Shown here in pieces: positions 45,138-53,648 of a stretch of DNA of 64,000 nt (positions are counted from its first letter, which is position 1; every line of letters begins with the position of its first letter). A model generated the notes under the pieces. That model saw only the letters and a list, made by a program, of their open reading frames with translations. It did not search any database and was not told the DNA's origin. Source of the stretch: Campylobacter lari (GTDB taxonomy: Bacteria > Campylobacterota > Campylobacteria > Campylobacterales > Campylobacteraceae); NCBI RefSeq assembly GCF_004357905.1, contig NZ_SMTT01000005.1, positions 1-64,000 of the forward strand. Direction: 5' to 3'. A program made the position numbers and the translations under genes.

Positions 45138-45818
45138 ATGATAGTTTATGGTAAGCAAGTGTTTTTTTATATCTTAGAAAAGCATGAAGAAAAAATTAAA
45201 GAAATTTATTTGGCAAAAGAATGTGAAAAAGCTGATTTTTCAAAAATAACAAGGGCATCAAAAAAAATTAAAAAACTCGATTTTAAAGCCGCACAAAGCT
45301 TGGCAAGAGGTGGAAATCATCAAGGTTTTTTAATGGAAATTGATGAATTTGAATTTAGCTCTTTTGAGAGTTTAAAAGAAAAAGATTTTATAGTTATTTT
45401 ATATAATATTAGCGATGTTGGAAATATAGGTGCTATCGTGCGTAGTGCTTATGCTTTAGGTGCCGATGGGGTTATTTTGGTAGCTAAAAGCGTGGCTATG
45501 GATGGAGTTATTCGTGCAAGTAGTGGAGCAGCTTTAGATATGAAAATAGTCTTAAATGATGATATTTTAAGCATGATAAATGAGTTAAAACAAAAAGGTT
45601 TTTATATCTATGCTAGTGCAAGCGGAGGTAGTGATATACATACTATCAAGGCCAAAGATAAAAAAGTTTTGATTATGGGAAGTGAAGGTTTTGGTATAGC
45701 GCCAAAGGTGCTTAAAAAATGCGATGAGTGCGTAGGTATAAAAATGCACAATGATTTTGATAGTTTAAATGTTAGTGCAGCATTTGCAATACTTTGCGAT
45801 AGGATGAAAAATGGATAG
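45138..45818 (+). CDS. SpoU-family RNA 2'-O-methyltransferase (RlmB/TrmH type)
   Basis: A 226-residue SPOUT enzyme with an N-terminal substrate-binding domain (about 1-70). The three SpoU motifs are NIGAIVRSAYALGADGVIL (about 95-113), IMGSEGFGI (about 178-186) and DSLNVSAAFAILCDRM at the end. Length and domain layout fit RlmB, which modifies G2251 of 23S rRNA, but TrmH-like tRNA activity cannot be excluded. It overlaps the next gene by eight bases and matches recalled Cj0153c. Confidence 0.88.
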   Translation: MIVYGKQVFFYILEKHEEKIKEIYLAKECEKADFSKITRASKKIKKLDFKAAQSLARGGNHQGFLMEIDEFEFSSFESLKEKDFIVILYNISDVGNIGAIVRSAYALGADGVILVAKSVAMDGVIRASSGAALDMKIVLNDDILSMINELKQKGFYIYASASGGSDIHTIKAKDKKVLIMGSEGFGIAPKVLKKCDECVGIKMHNDFDSLNVSAAFAILCDRMKNG

Positions 45819-46683
45819 TTGGAAAAAATTAGAAGATTTAAATTTGTTAGAAGTTCAAAAAAGAACACAAATAGAAATAGCTTGTCTTGAATATATCATT
45901 AAGAAAGATTTTAAGTCTTTATCTCGCTTTAATGTAAATGGCTTTATTAAAATTTTACAAAGAGAGTATGAGCTTGACTTTTCTAATTTTTTAGAAGAAT
46001 ATCATGTCTATTTAGAAGAAAATGGTATTGAGAAAAAAAATCATGTGCATATTTCACCTAGAATGAACTCATATACCAAAGAAAGCTCAAGTGTATGGTA
46101 TATTGTGATTATAGTAGTAGTACTTTTGATAGTAGCTTTGGCCTGGGGTGTTTCAAGATTTTTTCAAAGTTCTACTTTAGATGAAAATACCACCAATGTA
46201 TTAAATCAAGAGCAGGTTGTTTTAGAAGAAAAAGTTGATGAAAATGAAACACCAGTTCTTAATTTTTTTGCTGATGATGCTATGGAAAATAATGAAACAA
46301 ACGCGACTATTTTAGAACCAATAAGCGAGAACAATAATACAGAAAAAACATTAGAAGATAATGCTAGCTCAAATATGCCTGAAGAAAATATCATTTTACT
46401 CAATGAAAGCATTATAAAACCAAGTGCAGAGCTTTGGCTTGGTATGGTGGATTTAAAAACTTTTAGAAAGAGCTCTTTAACTATTAAAAATGATTATGTT
46501 TTACCTTTGGATAAAGATATGTTAATTACCACAGGCCACGCTGCTTTTAGCTTAAACGATGAAAATAATAATACTTTAGAGTTTAAAAACGGTGTGTCTA
46601 AATTTTTAATGATTAAAGATGGTAAAATCAAACAAATTACAAAAGCTGAATTTATCAAAGAAAATAGAGGAAAATTATGGTAA
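45811..46683 (+). CDS. Single-pass membrane protein, unknown function
   Basis: A 290-residue protein. Residues 1-85 are helical and should be cytoplasmic. One strong helix follows (about 93-118). The rest is periplasmic, with a low-complexity Asn/Glu/Thr linker (about 120-205) and a small C-terminal beta-rich domain (about 208-290). The layout recalls RodZ (cytoplasmic helical domain, helix, linker, beta domain), but I cannot confirm a helix-turn-helix fold or homology. It overlaps both neighbours by 7-8 bases. It matches recalled Cj0152c. Confidence 0.75.
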   Translation: MDSWKKLEDLNLLEVQKRTQIEIACLEYIIKKDFKSLSRFNVNGFIKILQREYELDFSNFLEEYHVYLEENGIEKKNHVHISPRMNSYTKESSSVWYIVIIVVVLLIVALAWGVSRFFQSSTLDENTTNVLNQEQVVLEEKVDENETPVLNFFADDAMENNETNATILEPISENNNTEKTLEDNASSNMPEENIILLNESIIKPSAELWLGMVDLKTFRKSSLTIKNDYVLPLDKDMLITTGHAAFSLNDENNNTLEFKNGVSKFLMIKDGKIKQITKAEFIKENRGKLW

Positions 46684-47483
46684 GAATTTTAATATTTTCC
46701 ATTTTTTTTACTCTTAACGCTTTTGCACTAAGTGCTTTAGAAGTTGCAAAACATATTGTTAATGATAATTCTAAAGATGCAAAATTAGAGCTCTTGTTTG
46801 CAAGGAATGATTATAAAGATGAACGCGGAAATGTAGATATTTACACTATTTCTCAAATTTTAAAAACTAATTCTTTGGCAAATTTTATATTAAATGAGCC
46901 AAAAACTCTAACTTTTAGTTTTAAAGCTCAAGCTGATTCTGTTTTATTTTTTAAAACTATTAATGATACTTTAAACGAATTAGGCTATGTGTATTTTATA
47001 CCAACTGAATTAACTTTAAGGGAAAATTATATCACCTATAAGTTAGCTGTAGATTCTCAATATATGCTTGATCCAGGAGTTTTCTATAAAGCCTTGTTAT
47101 CAAGTTCTGTTTTTATTAAAGATATTTCTAAAATTTCAGAATTAAATTATGAGTATGAGCTAGATTTTTCAAAAGCAAAACCTAAAGTCAATACTCAAAT
47201 TCCACTAAATACCATCACTCAATTAAATAAGCCTTTAAGGGAATATATTGTTGATTTACAAGGAGCAAAAAGCATAGAGCTTAGTGCGCACAATCTTGAT
47301 TCTTGGTTTTGTAAAATTCAATTTTTAGATAAAAATTTAAATTTTATTCAAGGTATGGAAAACACACACAAACAAAATGAAATTAATATAAATATCCCAT
47401 TGGGTGCAAAATATGCTATCATTGGCGATATGTTTAGCCTTGATAACATAAAAAGGGGTTTAAAAATTTACTTAAGACGCTAA
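46677..47483 (+). CDS. Secreted periplasmic protein, unknown function
   Basis: A 268-residue protein with a signal peptide (about 1-16, ending NAFA). No lipobox and no further membrane segment are visible. The mature part is of mixed composition with strands in the last 100 residues (EYIVDLQGAKSIELSAHNLD). I recognise no domain. It starts inside the end of the preceding membrane protein gene, so the two may act together at the envelope. It matches recalled Cj0151c. Confidence 0.75.
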   Translation: MVRILIFSIFFTLNAFALSALEVAKHIVNDNSKDAKLELLFARNDYKDERGNVDIYTISQILKTNSLANFILNEPKTLTFSFKAQADSVLFFKTINDTLNELGYVYFIPTELTLRENYITYKLAVDSQYMLDPGVFYKALLSSSVFIKDISKISELNYEYELDFSKAKPKVNTQIPLNTITQLNKPLREYIVDLQGAKSIELSAHNLDSWFCKIQFLDKNLNFIQGMENTHKQNEININIPLGAKYAIIGDMFSLDNIKRGLKIYLRR

Positions 47484-47495
47484 AAAGGATGGAAA

Positions 47496-48698
47496 ATGTT
47501 TGAAGAAATTCATTTTAATACCATAGAAAGACTTCCAAATTATGTTTTTGCTGAAGTTAATGCGATTAAAATGGCAGCAAGAAGAGCAGGGGAGGATATA
47601 ATAGATTTTTCTATGGGAAATCCTGATGGTAAAACTCCTCAACACATTATAGATAAACTTTGTGAAAGTGCAAATAAAGAAAAAACTTCTGGTTATTCTG
47701 CTTCGAGTGGAATTTATAAACTAAGACTTGCAATTTGTAATTGGTATAAAAGAAAATACGATGTTGATTTAGATCCTGAAAGTGAAGTAGTTGCAACGAT
47801 GGGTTCTAAAGAAGGCTTTGTAAATTTAGCAAGAGCCGTTATTAACCCAGGAGATGTAGCTATTGTACCTACACCCGCTTACCCTATACACACTCAAGCT
47901 TTTATCATAGCAGGTGGTAATGTAGCAACTATGAATTTTGATTTTAATGAAAATTATGAATTAAATGAAAATACTTTTTTTGAAAATTTACAAAAAACAC
48001 TACATGAAAGTATTCCGCGTCCAAAATATGTAGTAGTAAATTTTCCGCACAATCCTACAACAGTCACTGTGGAAAGAAGTTTTTATGAGAGATTAGTTGC
48101 AATGGCAAAAAAAGAAAGATTTTATATTATTTCTGATATTGCTTATGCAGATTTGACTTTTGGTTCTTATAAAACCCCTTCTATTTTTGAAGTAGAAGGT
48201 GCTAAAGATGTAGCGGTAGAAACTTATACACTTTCAAAGTCTTACAATATGGCAGGTTGGCGTGTAGGTTTTGTAGTGGGTAATAAACGCTTAATTGCGG
48301 CTTTGAAAAAAATCAAGTCTTGGTTTGATTATGGTATGTATACTCCTATACAAGTTGCTGCTACTATAGCTTTAGATGGAGATCAAACTTGTGTTGAAGA
48401 GATTAAGGCAACTTATGCAAAAAGATTAGAAGTCTTGCTTGATTCATTTTTTCAGGCAGGATGGGAGCTGAAAAAACCTAATGCAAGTATGTTTGTTTGG
48501 GCAAAACTCCCTCAAGGTAAAGCTCACCTTGGAAGTATGGAATTTTCTAAACAGCTTTTGCAAAAAGCAAATGTAGCGGTAAGTCCTGGAGTTGGTTTTG
48601 GTGAAGCGGGTAATGAGTATGTTAGAATAGCTTTAATAGAAAATGAAAACCGCATTCGTCAAGCAGCAAGAAATATAAAAAAATATTTAAGAGAATAA
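47496..48698 (+). CDS. Class I/II aminotransferase
   Basis: PLP-dependent aminotransferase of 400 residues, fold type I. GSKEGFVNLARAV, NFPHNPTTVT and the PLP-lysine segment TLSKSYNMAGWRVGF (about 244-258) are clear. The closest relatives I know are AlaC-type alanine and LL-diaminopimelate aminotransferases; the exact substrate cannot be decided. It sits directly before hom, which hints at the aspartate/methionine/lysine branch. AAAAAGGA precedes the start. It matches recalled Cj0150c. Confidence 0.88.
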   Translation: MFEEIHFNTIERLPNYVFAEVNAIKMAARRAGEDIIDFSMGNPDGKTPQHIIDKLCESANKEKTSGYSASSGIYKLRLAICNWYKRKYDVDLDPESEVVATMGSKEGFVNLARAVINPGDVAIVPTPAYPIHTQAFIIAGGNVATMNFDFNENYELNENTFFENLQKTLHESIPRPKYVVVNFPHNPTTVTVERSFYERLVAMAKKERFYIISDIAYADLTFGSYKTPSIFEVEGAKDVAVETYTLSKSYNMAGWRVGFVVGNKRLIAALKKIKSWFDYGMYTPIQVAATIALDGDQTCVEEIKATYAKRLEVLLDSFFQAGWELKKPNASMFVWAKLPQGKAHLGSMEFSKQLLQKANVAVSPGVGFGEAGNEYVRIALIENENRIRQAARNIKKYLRE

Positions 48699-48699
48699 A

Positions 48700-49953
48700 A
48701 TGAAAATCGCAATTTTGGGATATGGTACGGTAGGAAGTGCTGTTGTAGAGACTTTGCTAAAAAATCAAGATTTAATCAAAGCAAGATGTGATGAAGAAAT
48801 TATTCCAGTAATTGCTTTGGCAAGAAATCCAAAACCAAATGCATTAATTCCTGTGGTAAATGATATTGATGAGGTTTTAGAGCGTGAAGATATTGATGTA
48901 TTTGTGGAGTTAATGGGTGGTATTGATTTACCCTTTGAGATAATTTCAAAAATTTTAAAAAGAAAAAAAGCAGTGGTAACTGCTAATAAAGCTTTGCTTG
49001 CTTATCATCGTTATGAGCTTGAAAAATTAGCACAAGATACAGCTTTTGGTTATGAGGCGAGTGTGGCGGGTGGAATTCCTATTATTAAAATTTTAAAAGA
49101 GGGCTTGAGTGCTAATAATATTGTTTCTATTAAAGGCATTTTAAATGGCACAAGCAATTATATTTTAAGTAAAATGACCGAAGATAATACCAAATTCCAA
49201 GAGGTGTTAAAAAAAGCACAAGATTTAGGATATGCTGAAGCTAATCCCACTTTTGATATAGAGGGTTTTGATGCAGCGCATAAACTTTTGATTTTAGCAA
49301 ATATTGCCTATGGATTAAGAGTGAAACCTGAAGATATTTTGATTGAGGGTATTAGCAAAGTAAGTAATGAGGATATTTATTTTGCAAAAGAATTTGAATA
49401 TACCATAAAACACTTGGGTATTGCTAAGATTAAAGATGAAAAAATAGAATTAAGAGTTCATCCTACCATGCTTAGCAAAGATAAAATACTAGCAAAAGTT
49501 GATGGGGTAATGAATGCTATTAGTATTGATGGAGATGTATTGGGTGAAAGTTTATATTATGGCCCAGGAGCAGGTGGCAGGGCAACTGCAAGTGCTGTTA
49601 TAGCTGATTTAATCGATATAGCAAGAAAAGAAAAAAATAGTGCTATTTTTGGGTATTTAAATGATACTTCTTATAAACTTTTAAGTAAAGATGAAATTTA
49701 TACAAGATATTATTTAAGATTAAAGGTATTAGATAAAATAGGAGTTTTATCAAAAATCACACAATTAATGAGTGAACATCAAATTTCAATCGATACTTTC
49801 TTGCAAAAGCCTAAAAAAGAAAAGCAAGATTATAGCACTTTATTTTTCATCACTCATCAAACTTATGAAAAAAATATACAAATTTTAACTCAAAAGCTTA
49901 GAGAACAAGAATTTGTAAAAGATGATGTTTTTATGATGAGAATAGAAGAGTAA
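48700..49953 (+). CDS. hom: Homoserine dehydrogenase
   Basis: Reduces aspartate semialdehyde to homoserine, on the way to threonine and methionine, 417 residues. The NAD(P) site is GYGTVGSAVV (about 7-16). The catalytic domain shows VTANKALLAYH, EASVAGGIPIIKILKEGL and NPTFDIEGFDAAHKL. An ACT domain (about 340-415) suggests feedback control by an amino acid, usually threonine. It is a stand-alone enzyme, not fused to aspartokinase. It starts one base after the aminotransferase stop and overlaps yraN by one base. It matches recalled Cj0149c. Confidence 0.95.
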   Translation: MKIAILGYGTVGSAVVETLLKNQDLIKARCDEEIIPVIALARNPKPNALIPVVNDIDEVLEREDIDVFVELMGGIDLPFEIISKILKRKKAVVTANKALLAYHRYELEKLAQDTAFGYEASVAGGIPIIKILKEGLSANNIVSIKGILNGTSNYILSKMTEDNTKFQEVLKKAQDLGYAEANPTFDIEGFDAAHKLLILANIAYGLRVKPEDILIEGISKVSNEDIYFAKEFEYTIKHLGIAKIKDEKIELRVHPTMLSKDKILAKVDGVMNAISIDGDVLGESLYYGPGAGGRATASAVIADLIDIARKEKNSAIFGYLNDTSYKLLSKDEIYTRYYLRLKVLDKIGVLSKITQLMSEHQISIDTFLQKPKKEKQDYSTLFFITHQTYEKNIQILTQKLREQEFVKDDVFMMRIEE

Positions 49954-50291
49954 TGGCATTATTTGAATATCTTTTTGGTAAAAAAGGAGAAGAGTTAGCG
50001 TGTGAATTTTTAAAAACACAAGGATTTGAAATTTTAAAAAGGAATTTTTATTCTAAATTTGGAGAAATTGATATTATTGCTAAAAAAGATAAAATTTTAC
50101 ATTTTATTGAAGTTAAAAGCACGCAAGGTGATTATGAGGTAGAATATAGATTGGATAATAAAAAATATAATAAAATTATTAAGACTATAGAATATTACTT
50201 TATGAAACATAAAAATGATGAAAATTATCAACTAGATTTACTTTGCGTATATAAAGATGATATAAAACTTTTAGAGAACATTAGTTATTAA
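49953..50291 (+). CDS. yraN: YraN-family (UPF0102) nuclease-fold protein
   Basis: A 112-residue protein of the UPF0102 family. The PD-(D/E)xK-like core is visible: GEELACEFLK, then RNFYSKFGEIDIIAKKDKILHFIEVKS with Asp and Glu-x-Lys in the expected places. The fold resembles Holliday-junction resolvases, but the biological role is not settled. It starts on the hom stop (TAATG). It matches recalled Cj0148c. Confidence 0.88.
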   Translation: MALFEYLFGKKGEELACEFLKTQGFEILKRNFYSKFGEIDIIAKKDKILHFIEVKSTQGDYEVEYRLDNKKYNKIIKTIEYYFMKHKNDENYQLDLLCVYKDDIKLLENISY

Positions 50292-50301
50292 GGGAATGTT
50301 T

Positions 50302-50319
50302 ATTCTATTTTAATAGAAT
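50302..50319. promoter_or_regulatory. Palindrome and candidate -10 before trxA
   Basis: ATTCTATT and AATAGAAT form an 8-bp inverted repeat with a 2-base centre. Its right arm contains TAGAAT (50314-50319), a possible -10 box 22 bases before the trxA ATG. A protein bound to the palindrome would cover the promoter. This is a weak inference in AT-rich DNA. Confidence 0.35.
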
Positions 50320-50341
50320 TTGAAAAAACAAAGGAGAAAAA

Positions 50342-50656
50342 ATGGGAAAATATATTGATTTAACTACAGAAAATTTTGCACAAGCAAAAGAAGGTGTAGC
50401 TTTAGTAGATTTTTGGGCTCCATGGTGCGGACCTTGCAGAATGCTTGCACCGGTAATTGATGAGCTTGCAAATGATTTTGATGGTAAAGCTAAAATTTGT
50501 AAAGTAAATACAGATGAGCAAGGTGATTTGGCTGCACAATTTGGTGTAAGATCTATCCCAACTATCATTTTTTTTAAAGATGGTGAAGTGGTTGATCAGC
50601 TAGTTGGTGCTCAATCAAAACAAGCTTTAGCAGATAAACTAAACTCACTTTTATAA
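50342..50656 (+). CDS. trxA: Thioredoxin
   Basis: Classical cytosolic thioredoxin of 104 residues. The active site is WAPWCGPC (about 27-34), with the cis-proline in RSIPTII and the C-terminal helix complete. AAGGAG at 50331-50336 supports the start. Between it and yraN are 50 bases with a palindrome. A good intrinsic terminator follows, so trxA and trxB are separate transcription units although they work as a pair. It matches recalled Cj0147c. Confidence 0.97.
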   Translation: MGKYIDLTTENFAQAKEGVALVDFWAPWCGPCRMLAPVIDELANDFDGKAKICKVNTDEQGDLAAQFGVRSIPTIIFFKDGEVVDQLVGAQSKQALADKLNSLL

Positions 50657-50659
50657 TCT

Positions 50660-50680
50660 TAAGCCACTTTTTGTGGCTTT
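50660..50680 (+). terminator. Intrinsic terminator of trxA
   Basis: AAGCCAC (50660-50666) and GTGGCTT (50672-50678) form a GC-containing stem around a TTTTT loop, four bases past the trxA stop, followed by a T-rich tail. This is the most canonical terminator in the window. Confidence 0.85.
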
Positions 50681-50737
50681 TCTTCATATTTTTTACTATT
50701 TAATAATTTTTATTATTTATAATTAAAGAAAAATTTG

Positions 50738-50743
50738 TATAAT
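50738..50743 (+). promoter_or_regulatory. -10 box of trxB
   Basis: TATAAT in the extended context tttgTATAATac, 31 bases before the trxB ATG, with AAGGA at 50762-50766. It supports independent transcription of trxB. Confidence 0.7.
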
Positions 50744-50773
50744 ACTTATAAATAAAACTATAAGGAAAATACC

Positions 50774-51712
50774 ATGTTAGATTTAGCTATTATAGGTGGT
50801 GGACCTGCAGGTTTGAGCGCAGGTTTATATGCTACAAGAGGTGGATTAAAAAATGTTGTAATGTTTGAAAAAGGTATGCCTGGTGGGCAGATTACTTCGA
50901 GTTCAGAGATAGAAAATTATCCTGGAGTTGCTCAAGTTTTAGATGGAATTTCTTTTATGGCTCCTTGGAATGAACAATGTATGCGTTTTGGTTTAAAACA
51001 TGAGATGGTAGGTGTTGAGCAAATTAGTAAAAATTCTGATGGAAGTTTTAATATAAAATTGGAAGGCGGTAAAAACGAACAAGCAAAAGCAGTTATTGTT
51101 TGCACAGGCTCTACTCCGCGTCGTGCTGGTTTTAAAGGCGAGGATGAATTTTTTGGTAAAGGTGTGAGTACTTGTGCGACTTGCGATGGCTTTTTTTATA
51201 AAAATAAAGAAGTGGCTGTTTTAGGTGGGGGAGATACTGCTTTAGAAGAAGCTTTGTATCTAGCTAATATTTGTTCAAAAGTGTATTTAATCCACAGAAG
51301 AGATGAGTTTAGAGCAGCACCTTCAACAGTTGAAAAAGTAAAAAATAATGACAAAATAGAATTAATCATAAATGCGGTTGTTGATGAGGTTTGCGGTGAT
51401 AATATGGGTGTTAATAAAATTAAAATAGCATTTAATGATGGTTCTAAAAGAGAGCTTGATGTGCCTGGAATATTTACCTTTGTTGGATTAAATGTAAGAA
51501 ATGAAATTTTAAAACAAGATAATGGTGAATTTTTATGTGCTATGGAAGAAGGTGGTCAAGTTAGTGTTGATCTTAAAATGCAAACTAACATAGCAGGGTT
51601 ATTTGCAGCAGGTGATTTAAGAAAAGATGCTCCAAAACAAGTAATATGTGCAGCAGGCGATGGAGCGGTTGCAGCGCTTAGCGCTTTAGCTTATATTGAA
51701 AATTTACACTAG
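50774..51712 (+). CDS. trxB: Thioredoxin reductase
   Basis: Flavoprotein of 312 residues that reduces thioredoxin with NADPH. The FAD site is [16 protein letters not shown] (about 8-23), the redox site CATCDGFFY (about 133-141), the NADPH site [10 protein letters not shown] (about 152-161) and the C-terminal FAD site is in LFAAGDLRK. It has its own promoter and ends in a hairpin shared with the convergent phoX gene. It matches recalled Cj0146c. Confidence 0.95.
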   Translation: MLDLAIIGGGPAGLSAGLYATRGGLKNVVMFEKGMPGGQITSSSEIENYPGVAQVLDGISFMAPWNEQCMRFGLKHEMVGVEQISKNSDGSFNIKLEGGKNEQAKAVIVCTGSTPRRAGFKGEDEFFGKGVSTCATCDGFFYKNKEVAVLGGGDTALEEALYLANICSKVYLIHRRDEFRAAPSTVEKVKNNDKIELIINAVVDEVCGDNMGVNKIKIAFNDGSKRELDVPGIFTFVGLNVRNEILKQDNGEFLCAMEEGGQVSVDLKMQTNIAGLFAAGDLRKDAPKQVICAAGDGAVAALSALAYIENLH

Positions 51713-51729
51713 AATTTCTAGTGTAAATT
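51701..51729. terminator. Bidirectional hairpin between trxB and phoX
   Basis: AATTTACACTAGA (51701-51713) and TCTAGTGTAAATT (51717-51729) form a perfect 13-bp stem with a 3-base loop. It includes the trxB stop codon and ends two bases before the phoX stop, so it probably ends both convergent transcripts. Confidence 0.75.
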
Positions 51730-51731
51730 GA

Positions 51732-53513
51732 TTAACTTCCAATAACTCCGCCATCAATTTTACTTATTGCTATTATACTTGATCTTGGTGTTTTGCCATA
51801 AGGAAATTGACTGCCTTTTAATTTCTCTCCTGGATGTTGAATTCCAACAAACATAGTTTTATAATCTTGACTAAAAGCAATTCCTGTTATTTCGCAAGCT
51901 ATTGGTCCTGTTAAAAATCTTTTTATTTCCCCTGTTTTTGGATTAGCTGCTAACATACAATTATTTCCCATGCCTTCAAATTCTTCTTGATTAGAATAGT
52001 TTCCATCAGTTTGTATCCAAAGGCGACCATCTCTATCAAAACTTAATCCATCGGGGGAATTAAATTTATTATTACTTGTAATGTTGTTTGAGCCTTTATT
52101 TAAACTTGTTTGATTATCAGGGTTTCCTGCAAGTGCAAAAATTTCCCAAGTAAATTCATCATCTTTATGAGAATTTTTATGCTCCCATTTAATTATTTGT
52201 CCGTAAATATTTTTTGTTCTTGGGTTTGCTGGATTTGGGTTATTATTTTTTTTATTGTTTGTTAAGGTAGCAAATACTTCTTTTGAGCCACTTTCTTTAT
52301 GGCTTGCTATCCATTCACATCTATCCATAGGAGTTGCATTTACAATAGTTCCAGCAATTCTAGCATTGATTAACACATCTGCTTGAGAGTTAAAACCATT
52401 TTCTTTATTAAGGTTATTTTTACCATATTCTAACTCAATCCATTTTCCACTCCCTCTAAAATCTCCTATTTTTCCATTAAATTGTGCTACATATAAGGTT
52501 CCTTCATCTAAAATTTTGCTAGTATCTAGACCTTTTTTATATTTATGTTTGCTTATAAATTTATAAATAAATTCATTGGCTTCATCATCTCCCATATAAA
52601 TTACAACGGTTCCATCATCTTCTACAATTAATTCTGCATTTTCGTGTTTAAATCTTCCAAGAGCTGTTCTTTTTATAGGTATGCTGTTTGGATCAAATGG
52701 ATCAATTTCCACAACCCATCCAAATTTATTTGCCTCGTTTGGATTTTTACTTAAATCAAATCTTTCATCAAATTTTTCCCACCCATATTGACTTTGAGCT
52801 TTAAATCCAAATCTAAGTTGCTCTTTTGAAAATTTAATTTTTTCATCTAAACTTCCAAAAAAATCATTTATATTTTCTTCGCAAGTAAGATAAGTCCCCC
52901 AAGGTGTTTTTCCATTGGCACAATTATTTAAAGTTCCATATATAAAATTTTCATTTTGAAGTACTTGTTGTTTTGCTGGACCACTAATGCTCATTTTTGT
53001 ATTTGCATCAATTCTGCGGTTGTATTTAGAATCAAGCACCACAGACCATTGATCTTTTTCTTTTTTTATTTCAAAAATACTCACTCCTAAATTTGCTTGT
53101 TCGTATAAAATATCTTCTAAGCTAATATTTTTACCTTGATGTTTAAACATAATTTCAGGATTTATATATTCATTATTAATAGCTAGTATAGCCCTATCTT
53201 TTGAAAGAGGAAAAAAACTCATACCATCGTTATTGTCCCCAAAAGTTAATTTAGCATTTTCCACAGCTTTTTTATCGATATTTTTTTCTTCATCATAAAT
53301 AGATGCTTTGCTAAAAAGAGGATCGCCCCATGAGATTAAAATATCTGCTTTGTAGCCATCTGGTACGATAACTTTATCTTCTGTGCTAGCAGGTATTTCT
53401 TTAAAATTTAGCAAATCTTTATCTTTTAATAAACTCGCATTTAAATTTGAGCTAGCAAAAAATGCTACCATAGAACCCAAAGCTGAACCTTTCAAAAATG
53501 TTCTTCTTTTCAT
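51732..53513 (-). CDS. phoX: PhoX-type alkaline phosphatase, Tat-exported
   Basis: Periplasmic phosphatase of 593 residues that frees phosphate from organic esters. Residues 2-7 (KRRTFLK) form a Tat signal, followed by a hydrophobic stretch. The calcium/iron site family motifs include TYLTCEENINDFFG (about 209-222), YMGDDEANEFIYKF (about 305-318) and SPDGLSFDRDGRLW (about 491-504). This family (DUF839) is unrelated to E. coli PhoA. AAGGAG at 53518-53523 supports the start. A two-copy repeat and a -10 box upstream suggest control by phosphate starvation. It is convergent with trxB and divergent from dapB. It matches recalled Cj0145, the main alkaline phosphatase of C. jejuni. Confidence 0.93.
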   Translation of the reverse strand: MKRRTFLKGSALGSMVAFFASSNLNASLLKDKDLLNFKEIPASTEDKVIVPDGYKADILISWGDPLFSKASIYDEEKNIDKKAVENAKLTFGDNNDGMSFFPLSKDRAILAINNEYINPEIMFKHQGKNISLEDILYEQANLGVSIFEIKKEKDQWSVVLDSKYNRRIDANTKMSISGPAKQQVLQNENFIYGTLNNCANGKTPWGTYLTCEENINDFFGSLDEKIKFSKEQLRFGFKAQSQYGWEKFDERFDLSKNPNEANKFGWVVEIDPFDPNSIPIKRTALGRFKHENAELIVEDDGTVVIYMGDDEANEFIYKFISKHKYKKGLDTSKILDEGTLYVAQFNGKIGDFRGSGKWIELEYGKNNLNKENGFNSQADVLINARIAGTIVNATPMDRCEWIASHKESGSKEVFATLTNNKKNNNPNPANPRTKNIYGQIIKWEHKNSHKDDEFTWEIFALAGNPDNQTSLNKGSNNITSNNKFNSPDGLSFDRDGRLWIQTDGNYSNQEEFEGMGNNCMLAANPKTGEIKRFLTGPIACEITGIAFSQDYKTMFVGIQHPGEKLKGSQFPYGKTPRSSIIAISKIDGGVIGS

Positions 53514-53533
53514 AAAACTCCTTTTAAAAATGT

Positions 53534-53539
53534 GTTATA
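53534..53539 (-). promoter_or_regulatory. Candidate -10 box of phoX
   Basis: On the minus strand TATAAC begins ten bases after the Pho-box-like repeat and about 20 bases before the phoX start codon. It leaves a leader of about 14 bases holding AAGGAG. Confidence 0.5.
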
Positions 53540-53549
53540 AATTTAAAGT

Positions 53550-53571
53550 TTTTTGGAAACTTTTTGGAAAC
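53550..53571 (-). promoter_or_regulatory. Pho-box-like tandem repeat upstream of phoX
   Basis: Two perfect 11-base copies of GTTTCCAAAAA (minus strand) lie end to end, where a -35 would be. An 11-base period is what response regulators of the PhoB type bind, and my memory of the C. jejuni PhosR box is a GTTTC pair separated by an A-run. The coupling to an alkaline phosphatase gene makes phosphate control very likely. Confidence 0.7.
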
Positions 53572-53613
53572 TTTTGCTCATGGTATGTAATATTGTATTA
53601 ATTAACTTAGTGA

Positions 53614-53619
53614 TACAAT
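53614..53619 (+). promoter_or_regulatory. -10 box of dapB-purF
   Basis: TACAAT in the context gaTACAATt, 30 bases before the dapB ATG, with AAAGGA at 53636-53641. It is about 45 bases from the Pho-box-like repeat of divergent phoX. Confidence 0.55.
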
Positions 53620-53648
53620 TTCTCACTGCAAATATAAAGGATAAATTT

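Noticed and set aside
46206-46412. Antisense frame in the linker of the single-pass membrane protein
   Set aside because: It is the complement of a low-complexity Asn/Glu/Thr linker and has no independent coding evidence.
53553-53648. N-terminal hydrophobic extension of dapB
   Set aside because: It runs across the Pho-like repeat and the dapB promoter, and the Rossmann fold begins exactly at the ATG at 53649, which has AAAGGA upstream.
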